Shown here one piece after another: positions 8,553-17,424 of a DNA stretch of 39,106 nt. The number at the start of each line of letters is the position of its first letter. Position 1 is the stretch's first letter. The translations under genes were made by a program, and so were the position numbers. Under the pieces are notes generated by a model, which worked only from the letters and a program-made list of their open reading frames with translations, was not told where the DNA came from and made no database searches. Source of the DNA: Acidobacteriota bacterium (GTDB lineage Bacteria > Acidobacteriota > Terriglobia > Terriglobales > Acidobacteriaceae); assembly GCA_018268755.1 (NCBI GenBank), contig JAFDVW010000022.1:1-39106 (forward strand), written 5' to 3'.

Positions 8553-8558
8553 TATAAT
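8553..8558 (+). promoter_or_regulatory. Candidate -10 box of the TonB receptor gene
   Basis: A perfect TATAAT ends 8 nt before the ATG at 8567. There is no Shine-Dalgarno sequence and no clear -35 element. If used, transcription would start at or within a nucleotide or two of the ATG, giving a leaderless message. Confidence 0.35.
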
Positions 8559-8566
8559 GCCGCTGC

Positions 8567-11500
8567 ATGAAAAATCGTTTTTGTTGCCGGATAGGGGCCC
8601 CGTTTGCCTTCGCTATTCTGGCTACGGTCGTAGCGGCGGCTTCGCCCGAAGTCTCCTGGAACGGCCGGCTGCATGATGCGGCAGGCAAGCCGGTGGCCCA
8701 TGCCACCCTGCGCTTACGCCGGCTGAGAAATCCCGATCAGCCTATCCCGGAGTACACGGCACAAACTTCCGATAACGGAAGTTTTGTTTTTAACGCCGTG
8801 GCTCCCGGAAGCTATGAACTCACCGCCCAGTACAACCAGCAGACATGGAAACTGGCTTCGGCTCTGGATATTTCCGGAGCGACGGCCTTGAGCGCTTCCG
8901 TGGTGTTGCCGGCCCAGGGGCAAGAACTGCAGGTGCTCCCGGCAAATTCCGGAAGGAATCCCACGGCAAAAAGCTCTCCTCAGGCCAGTGGCGGAGAAGA
9001 CCTCTCCGGGGGGAAAGTTTCCAGCCTGCCCTTAAATGCGCGCGATTTCAGCAAACTGCTGCTGCTGGCCGCCGGCACCATGACCGATGCCAACGGAGCG
9101 GCCAACTTCACCCAGCAATTTGCCGTGAACGGCCAGCGCGGCACCGCCACTGTCTTTGCCATGGACGGCTTCGACACCACCGACCCCGAGATGGGCGGGG
9201 CCACATTTTCCAACTTCAATGTGGACGCCATTCAGGAGGTGCAGTCGAGCACCGGCGTGATGCCCGCCGAGATCGGCCACGGCGCGGCCAGTTTCACCAA
9301 CGTGCTGACCAAATCCGGCAGCAATCAGGTGCACGGCAGCTTCTTTGAGTTCGTGCGCAACGCTGCGTTCGACGCCACCAACTATTTCGACCATAAAAAC
9401 GATGCCGACCGGCGCCGCATCCCGCCCTTCGTGCGCAATGAGTTTGGTTTTACCAACGGCGGCCCGGTCGTTCTGCCGAAGCTATACGATGGCCGCGACC
9501 GCACCTATTATTTCGGCGAGTACCAGGGCTTTCGCCAGGTACTGGGCACGACCCAGGTGATTCCCGTGCCGACCGCCGCGGAACGGCAGGGCATCGACAC
9601 GCAGACATTTCCCGGCGACACACTGACCGTCCCGGTAAATGCGGCGGTGGCGGATGTGCTGGCGGGATATCCCTTGCCCAATGATCCGAACGGGGTTTAT
9701 GGGGAACGCACCTATGCGGCGTCTTCCAAGGTCACCACCCGCACCGACCAGTTCTCCATTCGCGTGGACCATCGCATCTCCGGCAAAGCCAATCTGCTTA
9801 CCCGCTTCAGCTTCAACCAAGTTACCGGGCCGCTTACCAATCCCGACCAGACGGCGATTCATCCCAGTTTCGCGGTGCAGTTCTTTGATCACCAGCGCAA
9901 CGCCGGCGTGCGTTACACGCGCAACATCACGCCGCGCCTGATTTCGGAGACTTCCTTCGGCTACATTCGCAGCACGCCGTTTTTCCCCGCCATCAACCAC
10001 ACCCAGCCGGCCATCACCTACGGCGACGGCCTGTTTCAGGGCTACAACTCGGCCGGCGGATCCATCTTCGGCTCCTACAGCAATCTCTACCAGATCAAGC
10101 AGGACATGAGTTATGGGCGCGGCGGGCACGCCTTCAAGTGGGGTGTGGAGATCCGTCTGAATCGCGATGCCACCATCTTCGGCACCAACACTAACGGTCT
10201 TTACAGCTTCGGCGGTGGCACGGCGTATTCGCCGGTCTTCATCTCCTCGGCGAGCGGGACGCATGACATTCAGGTGGGCGATCCGCTGCCGGATTCCCTG
10301 ACTGGACTTCTGACCGCGACTCCTTATTCCTACAATATTGTTGCCGCGGCGGACGTGACCCCCGTCGGCGGCAAGTTCGACGAAGCGGCCGTGCGCCGCG
10401 ACGCTTACAACTTCTATTTTCAGGACGCATGGAAAGCCACCCCGCGCTTTACCCTCACCTATGGCCTGCGCTATGAAGTGAACAGCCGCATCTATGAAGC
10501 GCGCCATCGTACCTCTATCACCCAGTTTCTGGGAGACGACGGCAAAGACACGCCTTACTGGAACCACAACGCCCACCAGATTTTCCTCTACAATCCGCAG
10601 CCGCCGTACGACCAGGACTGGGGTGGCTGGGGGCCGCGGTTGGCCGCCGATCTGGCGCTCACGCCGCATACTATGCTGCACGCGGGCGGCTCCATCACCT
10701 CCATCGTGCCCAATCTCTGGCAGGACAACTTCCTCACCGGCGCCTTGCCGTTGGCGACCACGCTGAATATTTACGCCCTGCCCGGCGTGCCGCTGTCTTT
10801 TCAGAATGGGGTGGCGCCGGTGACGCTTCCCCAGCCCTACACCACTTCCGGCGAGTTGCTCTTTCCCAACGGCAACGCCAGCGCAGTGCCGGCGAACACG
10901 CAAGTCGATCTGGTGCGCTATCAGAACGACCTGACTGCGCTGACCCCCGGCAACCAGGTGCAGTTGCTCTCCATGGTGGGGATTGCCAGGAACTGGAAAT
11001 ACGGCTACATCCCCAGCTGGACACTGGGCGTGGATCATGATTTCCGCGACTTCAAATTCACTGCCGCCTACGTCGCGACGGCCGGCGTGCATCTCACCAG
11101 CGTTTATTCTCCCAACAGCTATGGTGGGGCCGAGCCGGCTTTTGCCCCCTTTACCCAGTTTGACTCTTCCGGACGCGCCATCGGCGGCTTCGGCCCGGAG
11201 AGCATCGTGACCAGCCGCTCGCATTCCACGTATCACGCGCTGCAGACCGGCGTGACCAAGAACTCGGCGCGCTCCGGTCTGGGTTTGCAGGTCAGCTACA
11301 CTTACTCCAAGTCACTGGACGATACCAGCGCGGTGTTAGGTAGCCTGCTGGGCGCGACCGGCGCCATTCTGCAGACGCCTCCGCAGGACCCCTGGGACCC
11401 CGGCGCGGAAAAGGGCCCCTCCACCTTCGATGTGACCCATGTGTTTACCGCCAGCGTTATCCAGATTCTGCCTCTGGACCGGATTTCGTTTCTGCGCCCA

Positions 11501-12022
11501 CTCAGTCCCAAGCTCACGCGTGGCTGGCAATTCCTGAACATCACCACGCTGATGAGCGGGCCGCCCTTCTCGGTATACTCCGGCGTGCAGCAGACGGGCG
11601 CGGGCTCCGGCGGGGCCGACCGCCCGGACCTGGTCGAGATGCCGCATTTCTCCACCAGCCGCGCCGTGCGGGCCGACTACTTCGGCCGCGGCCCCGACAA
11701 TGCTTCGTTCTTTTCCATCCCCATCAACCTTCCCGGGGGCACCGGCCCTAACCACGGCCGCTTCGGCACGCTGGGACGCAATACCTTTCGCGGCCCCGGC
11801 TTTCGCAACTTCGATGTCGCGCTGATCAAGGACACTCCCTTCGGCCGCCGCGGCGGCGGGGAACTGGCCACGCTGGAATTCCGCGCCGAGTTCTTCAATG
11901 TTTTTAATATGGTGAACTTCGCCTTGCCCTCCAACGTGCTGCGTGGCAGCGGCTTCGGTATCATCAGCAAGACGGCGGGCACTTCGCGGCAAATTCAGTT
12001 TTCCCTGAAGCTGATTTACTAG
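8567..12022 (+). CDS. Oar-like TonB-dependent outer membrane receptor
   Basis: A 1151-residue outer-membrane protein. Residues 1 to about 25 form a signal peptide (APFAFAILATVVAAASPEV). Residues ~28-125 are a carboxypeptidase-regulatory-like beta-sandwich (WNGRLHDAAGKPVAHATLRL; DNGSFVFNAVAPGSYELTAQY). A plug region follows (AMDGFDTTDPEMGG; VQSSTGVMPAEIGHGAASFTNVLTKSG). The rest is a long beta-barrel with many aromatic strands such as TYYFGEYQGFRQV and TYGLRYEVNS. It ends in a hydrophobic-aromatic beta signal (IQFSLKLIY). This architecture is much expanded in Acidobacteria and is thought to take up large glycans or peptides. The ligand cannot be named. Sugar enzymes downstream hint at carbohydrate but do not show it. 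Confidence 0.92.
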   Translation: MKNRFCCRIGAPFAFAILATVVAAASPEVSWNGRLHDAAGKPVAHATLRLRRLRNPDQPIPEYTAQTSDNGSFVFNAVAPGSYELTAQYNQQTWKLASALDISGATALSASVVLPAQGQELQVLPANSGRNPTAKSSPQASGGEDLSGGKVSSLPLNARDFSKLLLLAAGTMTDANGAANFTQQFAVNGQRGTATVFAMDGFDTTDPEMGGATFSNFNVDAIQEVQSSTGVMPAEIGHGAASFTNVLTKSGSNQVHGSFFEFVRNAAFDATNYFDHKNDADRRRIPPFVRNEFGFTNGGPVVLPKLYDGRDRTYYFGEYQGFRQVLGTTQVIPVPTAAERQGIDTQTFPGDTLTVPVNAAVADVLAGYPLPNDPNGVYGERTYAASSKVTTRTDQFSIRVDHRISGKANLLTRFSFNQVTGPLTNPDQTAIHPSFAVQFFDHQRNAGVRYTRNITPRLISETSFGYIRSTPFFPAINHTQPAITYGDGLFQGYNSAGGSIFGSYSNLYQIKQDMSYGRGGHAFKWGVEIRLNRDATIFGTNTNGLYSFGGGTAYSPVFISSASGTHDIQVGDPLPDSLTGLLTATPYSYNIVAAADVTPVGGKFDEAAVRRDAYNFYFQDAWKATPRFTLTYGLRYEVNSRIYEARHRTSITQFLGDDGKDTPYWNHNAHQIFLYNPQPPYDQDWGGWGPRLAADLALTPHTMLHAGGSITSIVPNLWQDNFLTGALPLATTLNIYALPGVPLSFQNGVAPVTLPQPYTTSGELLFPNGNASAVPANTQVDLVRYQNDLTALTPGNQVQLLSMVGIARNWKYGYIPSWTLGVDHDFRDFKFTAAYVATAGVHLTSVYSPNSYGGAEPAFAPFTQFDSSGRAIGGFGPESIVTSRSHSTYHALQTGVTKNSARSGLGLQVSYTYSKSLDDTSAVLGSLLGATGAILQTPPQDPWDPGAEKGPSTFDVTHVFTASVIQILPLDRISFLRPLSPKLTRGWQFLNITTLMSGPPFSVYSGVQQTGAGSGGADRPDLVEMPHFSTSRAVRADYFGRGPDNASFFSIPINLPGGTGPNHGRFGTLGRNTFRGPGFRNFDVALIKDTPFGRRGGGELATLEFRAEFFNVFNMVNFALPSNVLRGSGFGIISKTAGTSRQIQFSLKLIY

Positions 12023-12052
12023 CTCCCGATGACGGTCCCAAAGTGATCACGA

Positions 12053-12805
12053 ATGCTCATACCCCGTAAGCTTGCAGAAAAGTGGAGCCGGCGCGTCGTC
12101 CTGAAACGGCGTCTGCCGAAAGACCTCGGAGGCATTCCTTTGTATGTGACTCCGGATGCCGCTTTGAGTTATTGGCGGCGGGACCTGGAGCGGGTCGATC
12201 CCATGTTGTTGCGCCTGGTCCGCCGCCTGGTGAAGACAAACAGCTGTGTCTGGGACATCGGGGCCAATGTGGGGCTTTTTGGTTTTGCCGCCGCCGCTCG
12301 CGCCAGTCGTGTGCTGATCGTGGAGCCGGATGCCTGGCTGGTGACCTTGTTGAATCGCTCGGCCGCGAATTATACGAATGTCACGGTTTTGCCCGCCGCC
12401 GTGTCGGACAGCCTGGGAATCGCCGAGTTGAACATCGCCCAGCGCGGCCGGGCGGCGAATTTTGTTTCTGGCTTCGGCACCAGCCAGACTGGCGGAGCGC
12501 GGCAACAGACTACCGTGGTCACAGTCACGCTGGACTGGCTCGTCGAACGCTTTCCGCCCCCTGCGGTTCTCAAGATTGATGTGGAAGGCATGCAGCACCA
12601 GGTATTGCGGGGCGCCCAGGAGCTCCTCCGCTGCCATCGTCCGGTCGTCATCTGCGAAGTGAACTCGGATCAGAACTTGGTCACGGAGATTCTGCATTCT
12701 CTGCACTACGATTTATGCAACGAGCATTTGGAGCTCGTGCCCCGTGCCGCGGTAAATACCGTGGCCTTTCCCGCAGAGTTGAGGGCGTCGATTCTCGAAG
12801 AATAA
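12053..12805 (+). CDS. FkbM-family SAM-dependent methyltransferase
   Basis: A 250-residue class I methyltransferase. The SAM-binding motif VWDIGANVGLFGFAAA lies at about residues 67-82, followed by the acidic strand VLIVEPDAW. The FkbM signature PAVLKIDVEGMQHQVLRGA comes near residues 172-190. FkbM proteins O-methylate sugars or polyketides, but the substrate here is unknown. It starts 30 nt after the TonB receptor stop without a strong ribosome-binding site, so it may depend on upstream transcription. No signal peptide is seen. Confidence 0.88.
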   Translation: MLIPRKLAEKWSRRVVLKRRLPKDLGGIPLYVTPDAALSYWRRDLERVDPMLLRLVRRLVKTNSCVWDIGANVGLFGFAAAARASRVLIVEPDAWLVTLLNRSAANYTNVTVLPAAVSDSLGIAELNIAQRGRAANFVSGFGTSQTGGARQQTTVVTVTLDWLVERFPPPAVLKIDVEGMQHQVLRGAQELLRCHRPVVICEVNSDQNLVTEILHSLHYDLCNEHLELVPRAAVNTVAFPAELRASILEE

Positions 12806-12865
12806 GGCAGTAGGTGGCCGGGGTGTCGAAGACGAGGGCGTTGTCCCTCGGTTGGAGATGCAAAA

Positions 12866-13171
12866 TTGAAGTCCAATCATTCGCGAATATTCAACCATCG
12901 GGTGCTGAGCATTTTAGTGGTGGGAATTATATTTGCAGTGCTCACGTTCTCCCTGGACTGGGTACCATGGTGGAGGGTGGAGAAGGAGATTCCTGAGGCG
13001 TTAAATATCGCCATTATTGGTTTGCTGACGCCGGGATTGATCGCGAGCATGGTGATAAGCGGGAATGTACACGCTTTTCCATTGTGGACGGCAGCACTTG
13101 TCAACGGTGCTTTTTATGGCATGCTGGCACGGCTATTTTTGTGGCTCGTGGCCAGACGGCAGAGGTCGTAA
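12866..13171 (+). CDS. Small integral membrane protein, unknown function
   Basis: A 101-residue protein with three probable membrane helices: VLSILVVGIIFAVLTFSL (residues ~14-31), LNIAIIGLLTPGLIASMVI (~46-64) and LWTAALVNGAFYGMLARLFL (~73-92), ending in a basic tail. The start is a TTG at 12866 with GGAG eight nt upstream. No ATG start is available in this frame at the N-terminus. It lies between the FkbM methyltransferase and the sugar isomerase gene on the same strand. I do not recognise a named family. Confidence 0.65.
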   Translation: MKSNHSRIFNHRVLSILVVGIIFAVLTFSLDWVPWWRVEKEIPEALNIAIIGLLTPGLIASMVISGNVHAFPLWTAALVNGAFYGMLARLFLWLVARRQRS

Positions 13172-13265
13172 ATTGGAAATAGATTTTATGGGCAAGGAGT
13201 TTGAAATCGCGTCATTGGCCGAAACCGATGTTACGGGGCTATTCATCCTAAGAAAGGTACCCATC

Positions 13266-14240
13266 ATGCAATCCAAAATTTCACGGCGTCATTTTCTTAC
13301 GGGCCTCGGAGTTGCTTTTGCGGCGGGCGCGACGCTCCCGTCGTTTGCCTTTTCATCGGCGGCCCTGGCAAAGTCGCCCTTCAAGATTGCCGTCATCAAC
13401 GACGAAATTACCCAGGATTTTGGCCGGGCCTGCGAGGTGGCCGCCAAACAATTCGGCATGCAGTGGATCGAGTTGCGCGGCATGTGGAACAAGAACATTG
13501 TCAGCCTGGACGCCCATGAGGTCACGGAGGCGAAGCGGATCCTCAAGAAGTACGAGCTGCGCGTCACCGATATTGCCAGCCCGCTCTATAAGGTGGATTG
13601 GCCGGACGCGCCGCAATCGAAATTCAGTCCGCGCGGCGATCAATTCAACGCCGGATTCACCTACGCGCAGCAGGAGGAAGTGCTGGAGCGCAGCGTAGAG
13701 GCTGCGCGGCAATTCTCCACCGGACGCATTCGCTGTTTCGACTTCTGGCGTCTCGAAGACCAGGCCCCCCACCGCAGGGCCATGAACGAAGTCCTGCAGG
13801 GCGGCGCGGAGAAGGTGGGGAAGCATGGGCTGATTCTCGTCCTGGAAAACGAATTCGAGTGCAACACGGCCACCGGGACCGAAGCCGCCGCTACCTTGCA
13901 CGGCGTACCCTCCAAATCTTTCTTCCTGAACTGGGACCCGGGAAACGCCGCCAAGGCCGGCGAAAATCCCTATCCCTACGGGTACAATCTGCTTCCCAAA
14001 GAGCGCATCTCGCACTGCCATTGCAAAGACACCACGAAAATTGGCATCGATGCGGACTGGGCCCCCATGGGAAAAGGCGTCATTGACTGGGTAGGACAGT
14101 TTGCCGCCTTGAAACGCGATGGCTATCGCCAGGCTGTAAGTCTGGAGACCCACTGGGACGGCGCTGGCACGCCGGAAAAATCATCGGTGCAGAGCTGGGC
14201 GGGAATGCGGCAAGTGTTGCAGAAAGCCGGGGCCCTGTAA
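13266..14240 (+). CDS. Tat-exported sugar phosphate isomerase/epimerase-like protein
   Basis: A 324-residue TIM-barrel protein of the xylose isomerase/AP endonuclease 2-like superfamily. The start at 13266 (AGAAAGG ribosome-binding site at 13251-13257) puts a twin-arginine signal at the N-terminus, SRRHFLTGLGVAFAAGATLP. A longer in-frame start would bury it. Barrel residues typical of the family are VLENEFECNTATG, FFLNWDPGNAAKAGE, ISHCHCKDT and VSLETHWDG, whose Glu, Asp and His residues would bind a divalent metal. It precedes a Tat-exported oxidoreductase by 43 nt, suggesting a periplasmic sugar-processing pair. Substrate unknown. Confidence 0.86.
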   Translation: MQSKISRRHFLTGLGVAFAAGATLPSFAFSSAALAKSPFKIAVINDEITQDFGRACEVAAKQFGMQWIELRGMWNKNIVSLDAHEVTEAKRILKKYELRVTDIASPLYKVDWPDAPQSKFSPRGDQFNAGFTYAQQEEVLERSVEAARQFSTGRIRCFDFWRLEDQAPHRRAMNEVLQGGAEKVGKHGLILVLENEFECNTATGTEAAATLHGVPSKSFFLNWDPGNAAKAGENPYPYGYNLLPKERISHCHCKDTTKIGIDADWAPMGKGVIDWVGQFAALKRDGYRQAVSLETHWDGAGTPEKSSVQSWAGMRQVLQKAGAL

Positions 14241-14283
14241 TTGTTGGAGCGCGGGAAATCCATCCGATCTGGAGGACTACTTC

Positions 14284-15528
14284 ATGGCGAAGAACAGCAG
14301 ACGCGAATTCCTGCAGAAAGCCGCGGCCGGTACGGCCGCATTTCTTGCCTATCCCTCTGCGAAGGTTCTGGGGGCCAATGACCGCATTCGCTTAGGGATC
14401 ATCGGCCCGGGCTCGCGCGGACAGGAACTGCTCAAGCAGCTCAAAGGCCTGCCTGGCGCGGAGTTGGTGGCGGCCGCCGACGTTTACCCCAGCCGGTTCG
14501 ATGAAGCGCGAAGGATCCTGCCAGGTTTCCAGAGCTATGACGATCATCGCCGCCTGCTCGACCGCAAAGACCTCGATGGCGTCATCGTCGCCAGCCCGCT
14601 GCATCTGCACGCGCGCCACTTCGTGGACACGCTGGCCGCCGGCAAGGACCTGTATGCCGAGAAGACCATGACCTGGTCCATCCCCGAGGCTGAGCAATGT
14701 CTCGACGCTGCCCGGAAGTCTGATCGCATAGTGCAGATCGGTTTACAGCATGAAAGCTCCGGCCACTTTCGTGATGCCCGGCAATGGGTGAAGGACGGTC
14801 TGGTGGGCAAAGTGACGCAAGTCGACTCCTGGATGGGCCGCAACACGCCGCACGGGCAGGGGCAGTGGGTGCGGCCCGTCCCGGCCGATTGCACCGCGCA
14901 GCGCGTCGGCTGGAAGGCCTTCCTGAATGGCCGCCCGGACGCGGGATTCGACGGCTATAAGTTCATCAACTGGCGTCTGTATTGGATGTTCTCCGGCGGC
15001 AATATCACGGAAAACATGATCCATCAGATGGCATGGATCATGAGCGTGCTCGACCTGCCCTTGCCCAGCGCGGCGTATATGTCAGGCGGCGTGTTTTCCG
15101 AAAAGGATGGCCGCGAGGTGCCCGACACCATTGCCGTGACCCTCGATTTTCCCCATGATCTGGTGGTGACCTGGCAGTCGACGTTCAGCAACAGCCGCTT
15201 CGGCCTGGGCCAGCGCATTCTGGGTAGCGATGGCACCATTGAATACGTCGCCGGCGCCAACGATATGGTGTCGGGTGAATCCGGCGAAGTCACCCGCTAT
15301 GACCCGGAGGAAGTGAATCGTCCGAAAGGCACGGCCATCAAGGGGACCGCCGCGGGAGAAAATCACCTAGCCAACTGGATGGCTTGCATGCGCAGCCGCA
15401 AGACGCCGAATGCGCCGGTGGAGCTGGGATATCGCTCCGCCGTCGCGGCGCACATGGCAAACCTCTCCTACCGCCAGAAGCGCCGGGTGACGTTGGAAGA
15501 AGCGAAGGCCTATAAGCCGGAATATTGA
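14284..15528 (+). CDS. Tat-exported Gfo/Idh/MocA-family oxidoreductase
   Basis: A 414-residue NAD(P)-dependent sugar oxidoreductase. It opens with a twin-arginine signal (SRREFLQKAAAGTAAFLAYP), then a Rossmann domain (RIRLGIIGPGSRGQELLKQL). The family motif Glu-Lys appears as YAEKTMTWSIPEAEQCL, followed by the alpha/beta C-terminal domain with GNITENMIHQMAWIMSVL. GGAGG at 14271-14275 is the ribosome-binding site. Exported Gfo/Idh proteins of this layout are common in Acidobacteria and Planctomycetes. Some related enzymes bind their nucleotide tightly and act as glycosidases or epimerases rather than soluble dehydrogenases. Substrate unknown. Confidence 0.9.
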   Translation: MAKNSRREFLQKAAAGTAAFLAYPSAKVLGANDRIRLGIIGPGSRGQELLKQLKGLPGAELVAAADVYPSRFDEARRILPGFQSYDDHRRLLDRKDLDGVIVASPLHLHARHFVDTLAAGKDLYAEKTMTWSIPEAEQCLDAARKSDRIVQIGLQHESSGHFRDARQWVKDGLVGKVTQVDSWMGRNTPHGQGQWVRPVPADCTAQRVGWKAFLNGRPDAGFDGYKFINWRLYWMFSGGNITENMIHQMAWIMSVLDLPLPSAAYMSGGVFSEKDGREVPDTIAVTLDFPHDLVVTWQSTFSNSRFGLGQRILGSDGTIEYVAGANDMVSGESGEVTRYDPEEVNRPKGTAIKGTAAGENHLANWMACMRSRKTPNAPVELGYRSAVAAHMANLSYRQKRRVTLEEAKAYKPEY

Positions 15529-15558
15529 GACGAATAGCGGACCATGAGGATACCCAAT

Positions 15559-17139
15559 CTACTTCACTGCTAGCCCCTTCCAATACGCGTTGCCCGCTTC
15601 ATGCTGCGGGACCAGCACGCGCTGATACAGCCGCAACACAACTTTTTGGTTCTTATACGCTGCGAGGTCCAGCTTGACGTCCTGCCAGGAGCGGCCGGAA
15701 GGTAATGTTCCCACCATCAGCTTATCGAGCAACTGGTCATCATTGACGAATACCTGTAGTTGCCAGGCCCGGTCTGCATCCACTCCCGCCTGAAACTGCA
15801 AGACCGGCGCTGCTCCCAGTTGCACGGTGCGGCGCAGGACCGTGCCCCGCACTTCGTCGCGTGGATACGTGGCCAGCACATCGCCATCGAGATAAGTGAT
15901 GCCGCGAATCCCCAGCATGCCGCCGCCTGCGCCGCCAAATCCAGCGCGCTCCAGCGTCCAGTCCGGGTTCCAATACTTCGTGAGATCGGCGAGTTTGAAA
16001 AGTTCAGCGGGCTGGGTCTGCGGCTCCTCGACCGCCACGCGCAGCGTGGCTCCGTCATCTTTAGCGCCGTGGGCCACGGTCAGGGCGAGGCCAATTTTCG
16101 CCGTGCGCATGGCGAGGTCTGAGATGCGCTCATTCACCGGCGGCGTCAGCTTGGTCGGCCCCATCTCGGTGTCTTCAATCAGGTCATGCAGTCCGGCGAC
16201 CTGCTCCGCGGGCAGGGCCTTCATGCCGTGCATGGCTCCAACTACAGATTCGGCATTGGCCACGTTGCAGTCGGTATCGGCAAAGTCGGCGGCGTGCACC
16301 GCAAGCTGCAAGGTCTTCTGGTAATCTCCTTCGCCGAACCACACGCTGGCCGCGACCAGGCCCCCGTTAAGCACGGCGTTGTTGGTCGCGGGATACTCCA
16401 TGCCCCAGCGTTCATCGACGGCGCGAAAAATTTCTTCGGGAGTACGCCCCGCGTCCGCCATGGCGAGGACCATATCGAGGCACTGGCGGTAAGGCGAATC
16501 GGGATGAATCAGAGCCGCCGCCTTGCGCACCACGGCGCGCGAATCCTGCTCGGCGAAGGCGATACTGATCATTCCCGCGACAAATACCGCACCATCCGTG
16601 CCCTCGGCATAGCCGTTGATGTGGCCGAGCGTACGCGCCAGCTGGCCGGCCAGGTTCGGCATGCCAGGAGCAATGGCCCCATAAACATCGCTGCTGAACT
16701 GCGGACCGATGGTCCACCACAATTTGTTGTAGCGCGGATGCCCGGTGTCCGGGGCCTTGATGCCGCGCTTAAGCAGCAGCAGAGTCTGCTCGCTCGATCC
16801 CCAGGCCCCGGCGTTATTTTCCAACCACTGCTGCCCCAGTTGTTCGACCGTCATGCCGATGCCGTACTTCTCGAATCCCCGTACCGCCACCATCTCGTAG
16901 TAATAGTCGTCATCGGCGTAGGCGTGGCCGTGGGGCGCGCTCATGGGCGTGACCGGCAGGACGGAAGCCTGGCGGTGCTCAAAGCGCACGCCCGTCATCT
17001 GCCCGATCATCTGCGCCATCCAGATGGCCTGCACGCGGTCGAGATATTCGGCGTGCGAGAGCGTGAGCACGCCGGGCGAGTTCGCCGCATACGCGGGAAG
17101 AGTCAGGGCAAGGAACAGGATGAGAAAGAAACGTTTCAT
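15559..17139 (-). CDS. Exported ADP-ribosylglycohydrolase-family protein
   Basis: The start at 17139 has GGAG just upstream and yields a 526-residue protein with a signal peptide, MKRFFLILFLALTLPAYAA. An alternative start 8 codons further up has no ribosome-binding site. The ADP-ribosylglycohydrolase fold is shown by GQMTGVRFEH, the first metal-binding cluster YADDDYYYEM, and the second, DFADTDCNVANAESVVGAM, which together carry the Asp residues for a di-Mg centre. Residues from about 390 onward form an extra beta-rich domain (GGMLGIRGITYLDGD ... RLYQRVLVPQHEAGNAYWKG) resembling a glycan-binding or jelly-roll module. Export argues against a role on cytoplasmic ADP-ribosylated proteins. It opposes the oxidoreductase gene with a 30-nt gap. 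Confidence 0.85.
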   Translation of the reverse strand: MKRFFLILFLALTLPAYAANSPGVLTLSHAEYLDRVQAIWMAQMIGQMTGVRFEHRQASVLPVTPMSAPHGHAYADDDYYYEMVAVRGFEKYGIGMTVEQLGQQWLENNAGAWGSSEQTLLLLKRGIKAPDTGHPRYNKLWWTIGPQFSSDVYGAIAPGMPNLAGQLARTLGHINGYAEGTDGAVFVAGMISIAFAEQDSRAVVRKAAALIHPDSPYRQCLDMVLAMADAGRTPEEIFRAVDERWGMEYPATNNAVLNGGLVAASVWFGEGDYQKTLQLAVHAADFADTDCNVANAESVVGAMHGMKALPAEQVAGLHDLIEDTEMGPTKLTPPVNERISDLAMRTAKIGLALTVAHGAKDDGATLRVAVEEPQTQPAELFKLADLTKYWNPDWTLERAGFGGAGGGMLGIRGITYLDGDVLATYPRDEVRGTVLRRTVQLGAAPVLQFQAGVDADRAWQLQVFVNDDQLLDKLMVGTLPSGRSWQDVKLDLAAYKNQKVVLRLYQRVLVPQHEAGNAYWKGLAVK

Positions 17140-17229
17140 GGGGTCTCCGTGGGCCGTGAACATGCTATTTGAAACGTTTCATTTTTGCCAGGGTCCCAGA
17201 GGACTTGAGGGAAGGCCGTTGTCTTTCAG

Positions 17230-17365
17230 CTTGTCATGCTGAGCGAGTGAGACCGGCAAAGCCGGACTCATGCCGCCGAAGCATCTCTTGCATGAGGTAG
17301 GGATTCTTCGACTGTGCGGCCGTTCGCTGCGCGAACCGCCACTTCGCTCAGAAAGACATGGATTT
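17230..17365. repeat. Intergenic repeat before the first RHS gene
   Basis: Carries 'tgtcatgctgagcgag', 'aggtagggattcttcgactg' and 'cttcgctcagaaagacatg' blocks of the same family as 1-300. Inverted segments are seen (gccggcaaagccggc-like near 17253 and ggcggttcgcgcag-like near 17320). It ends shortly before the interrupted 5' end of the RHS reading frame. Confidence 0.6.
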
Positions 17366-17424
17366 TCGAATGGACAACCTCCTGAGCATCTACAGCCACC
17401 CGCCAGAACTTCAGCTATGATGCG

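Noticed and set aside
9482..11236. 584-residue open frame on the minus strand
   Set aside because: It lies wholly inside the TonB receptor gene, has no recognisable domain, and is explained by high-GC codon use on the opposite strand.
13188..13265. Earlier ATG for the sugar isomerase-like gene
   Set aside because: It would place 26 residues before the twin-arginine motif and lacks the good AGAAAGG site that precedes 13266.
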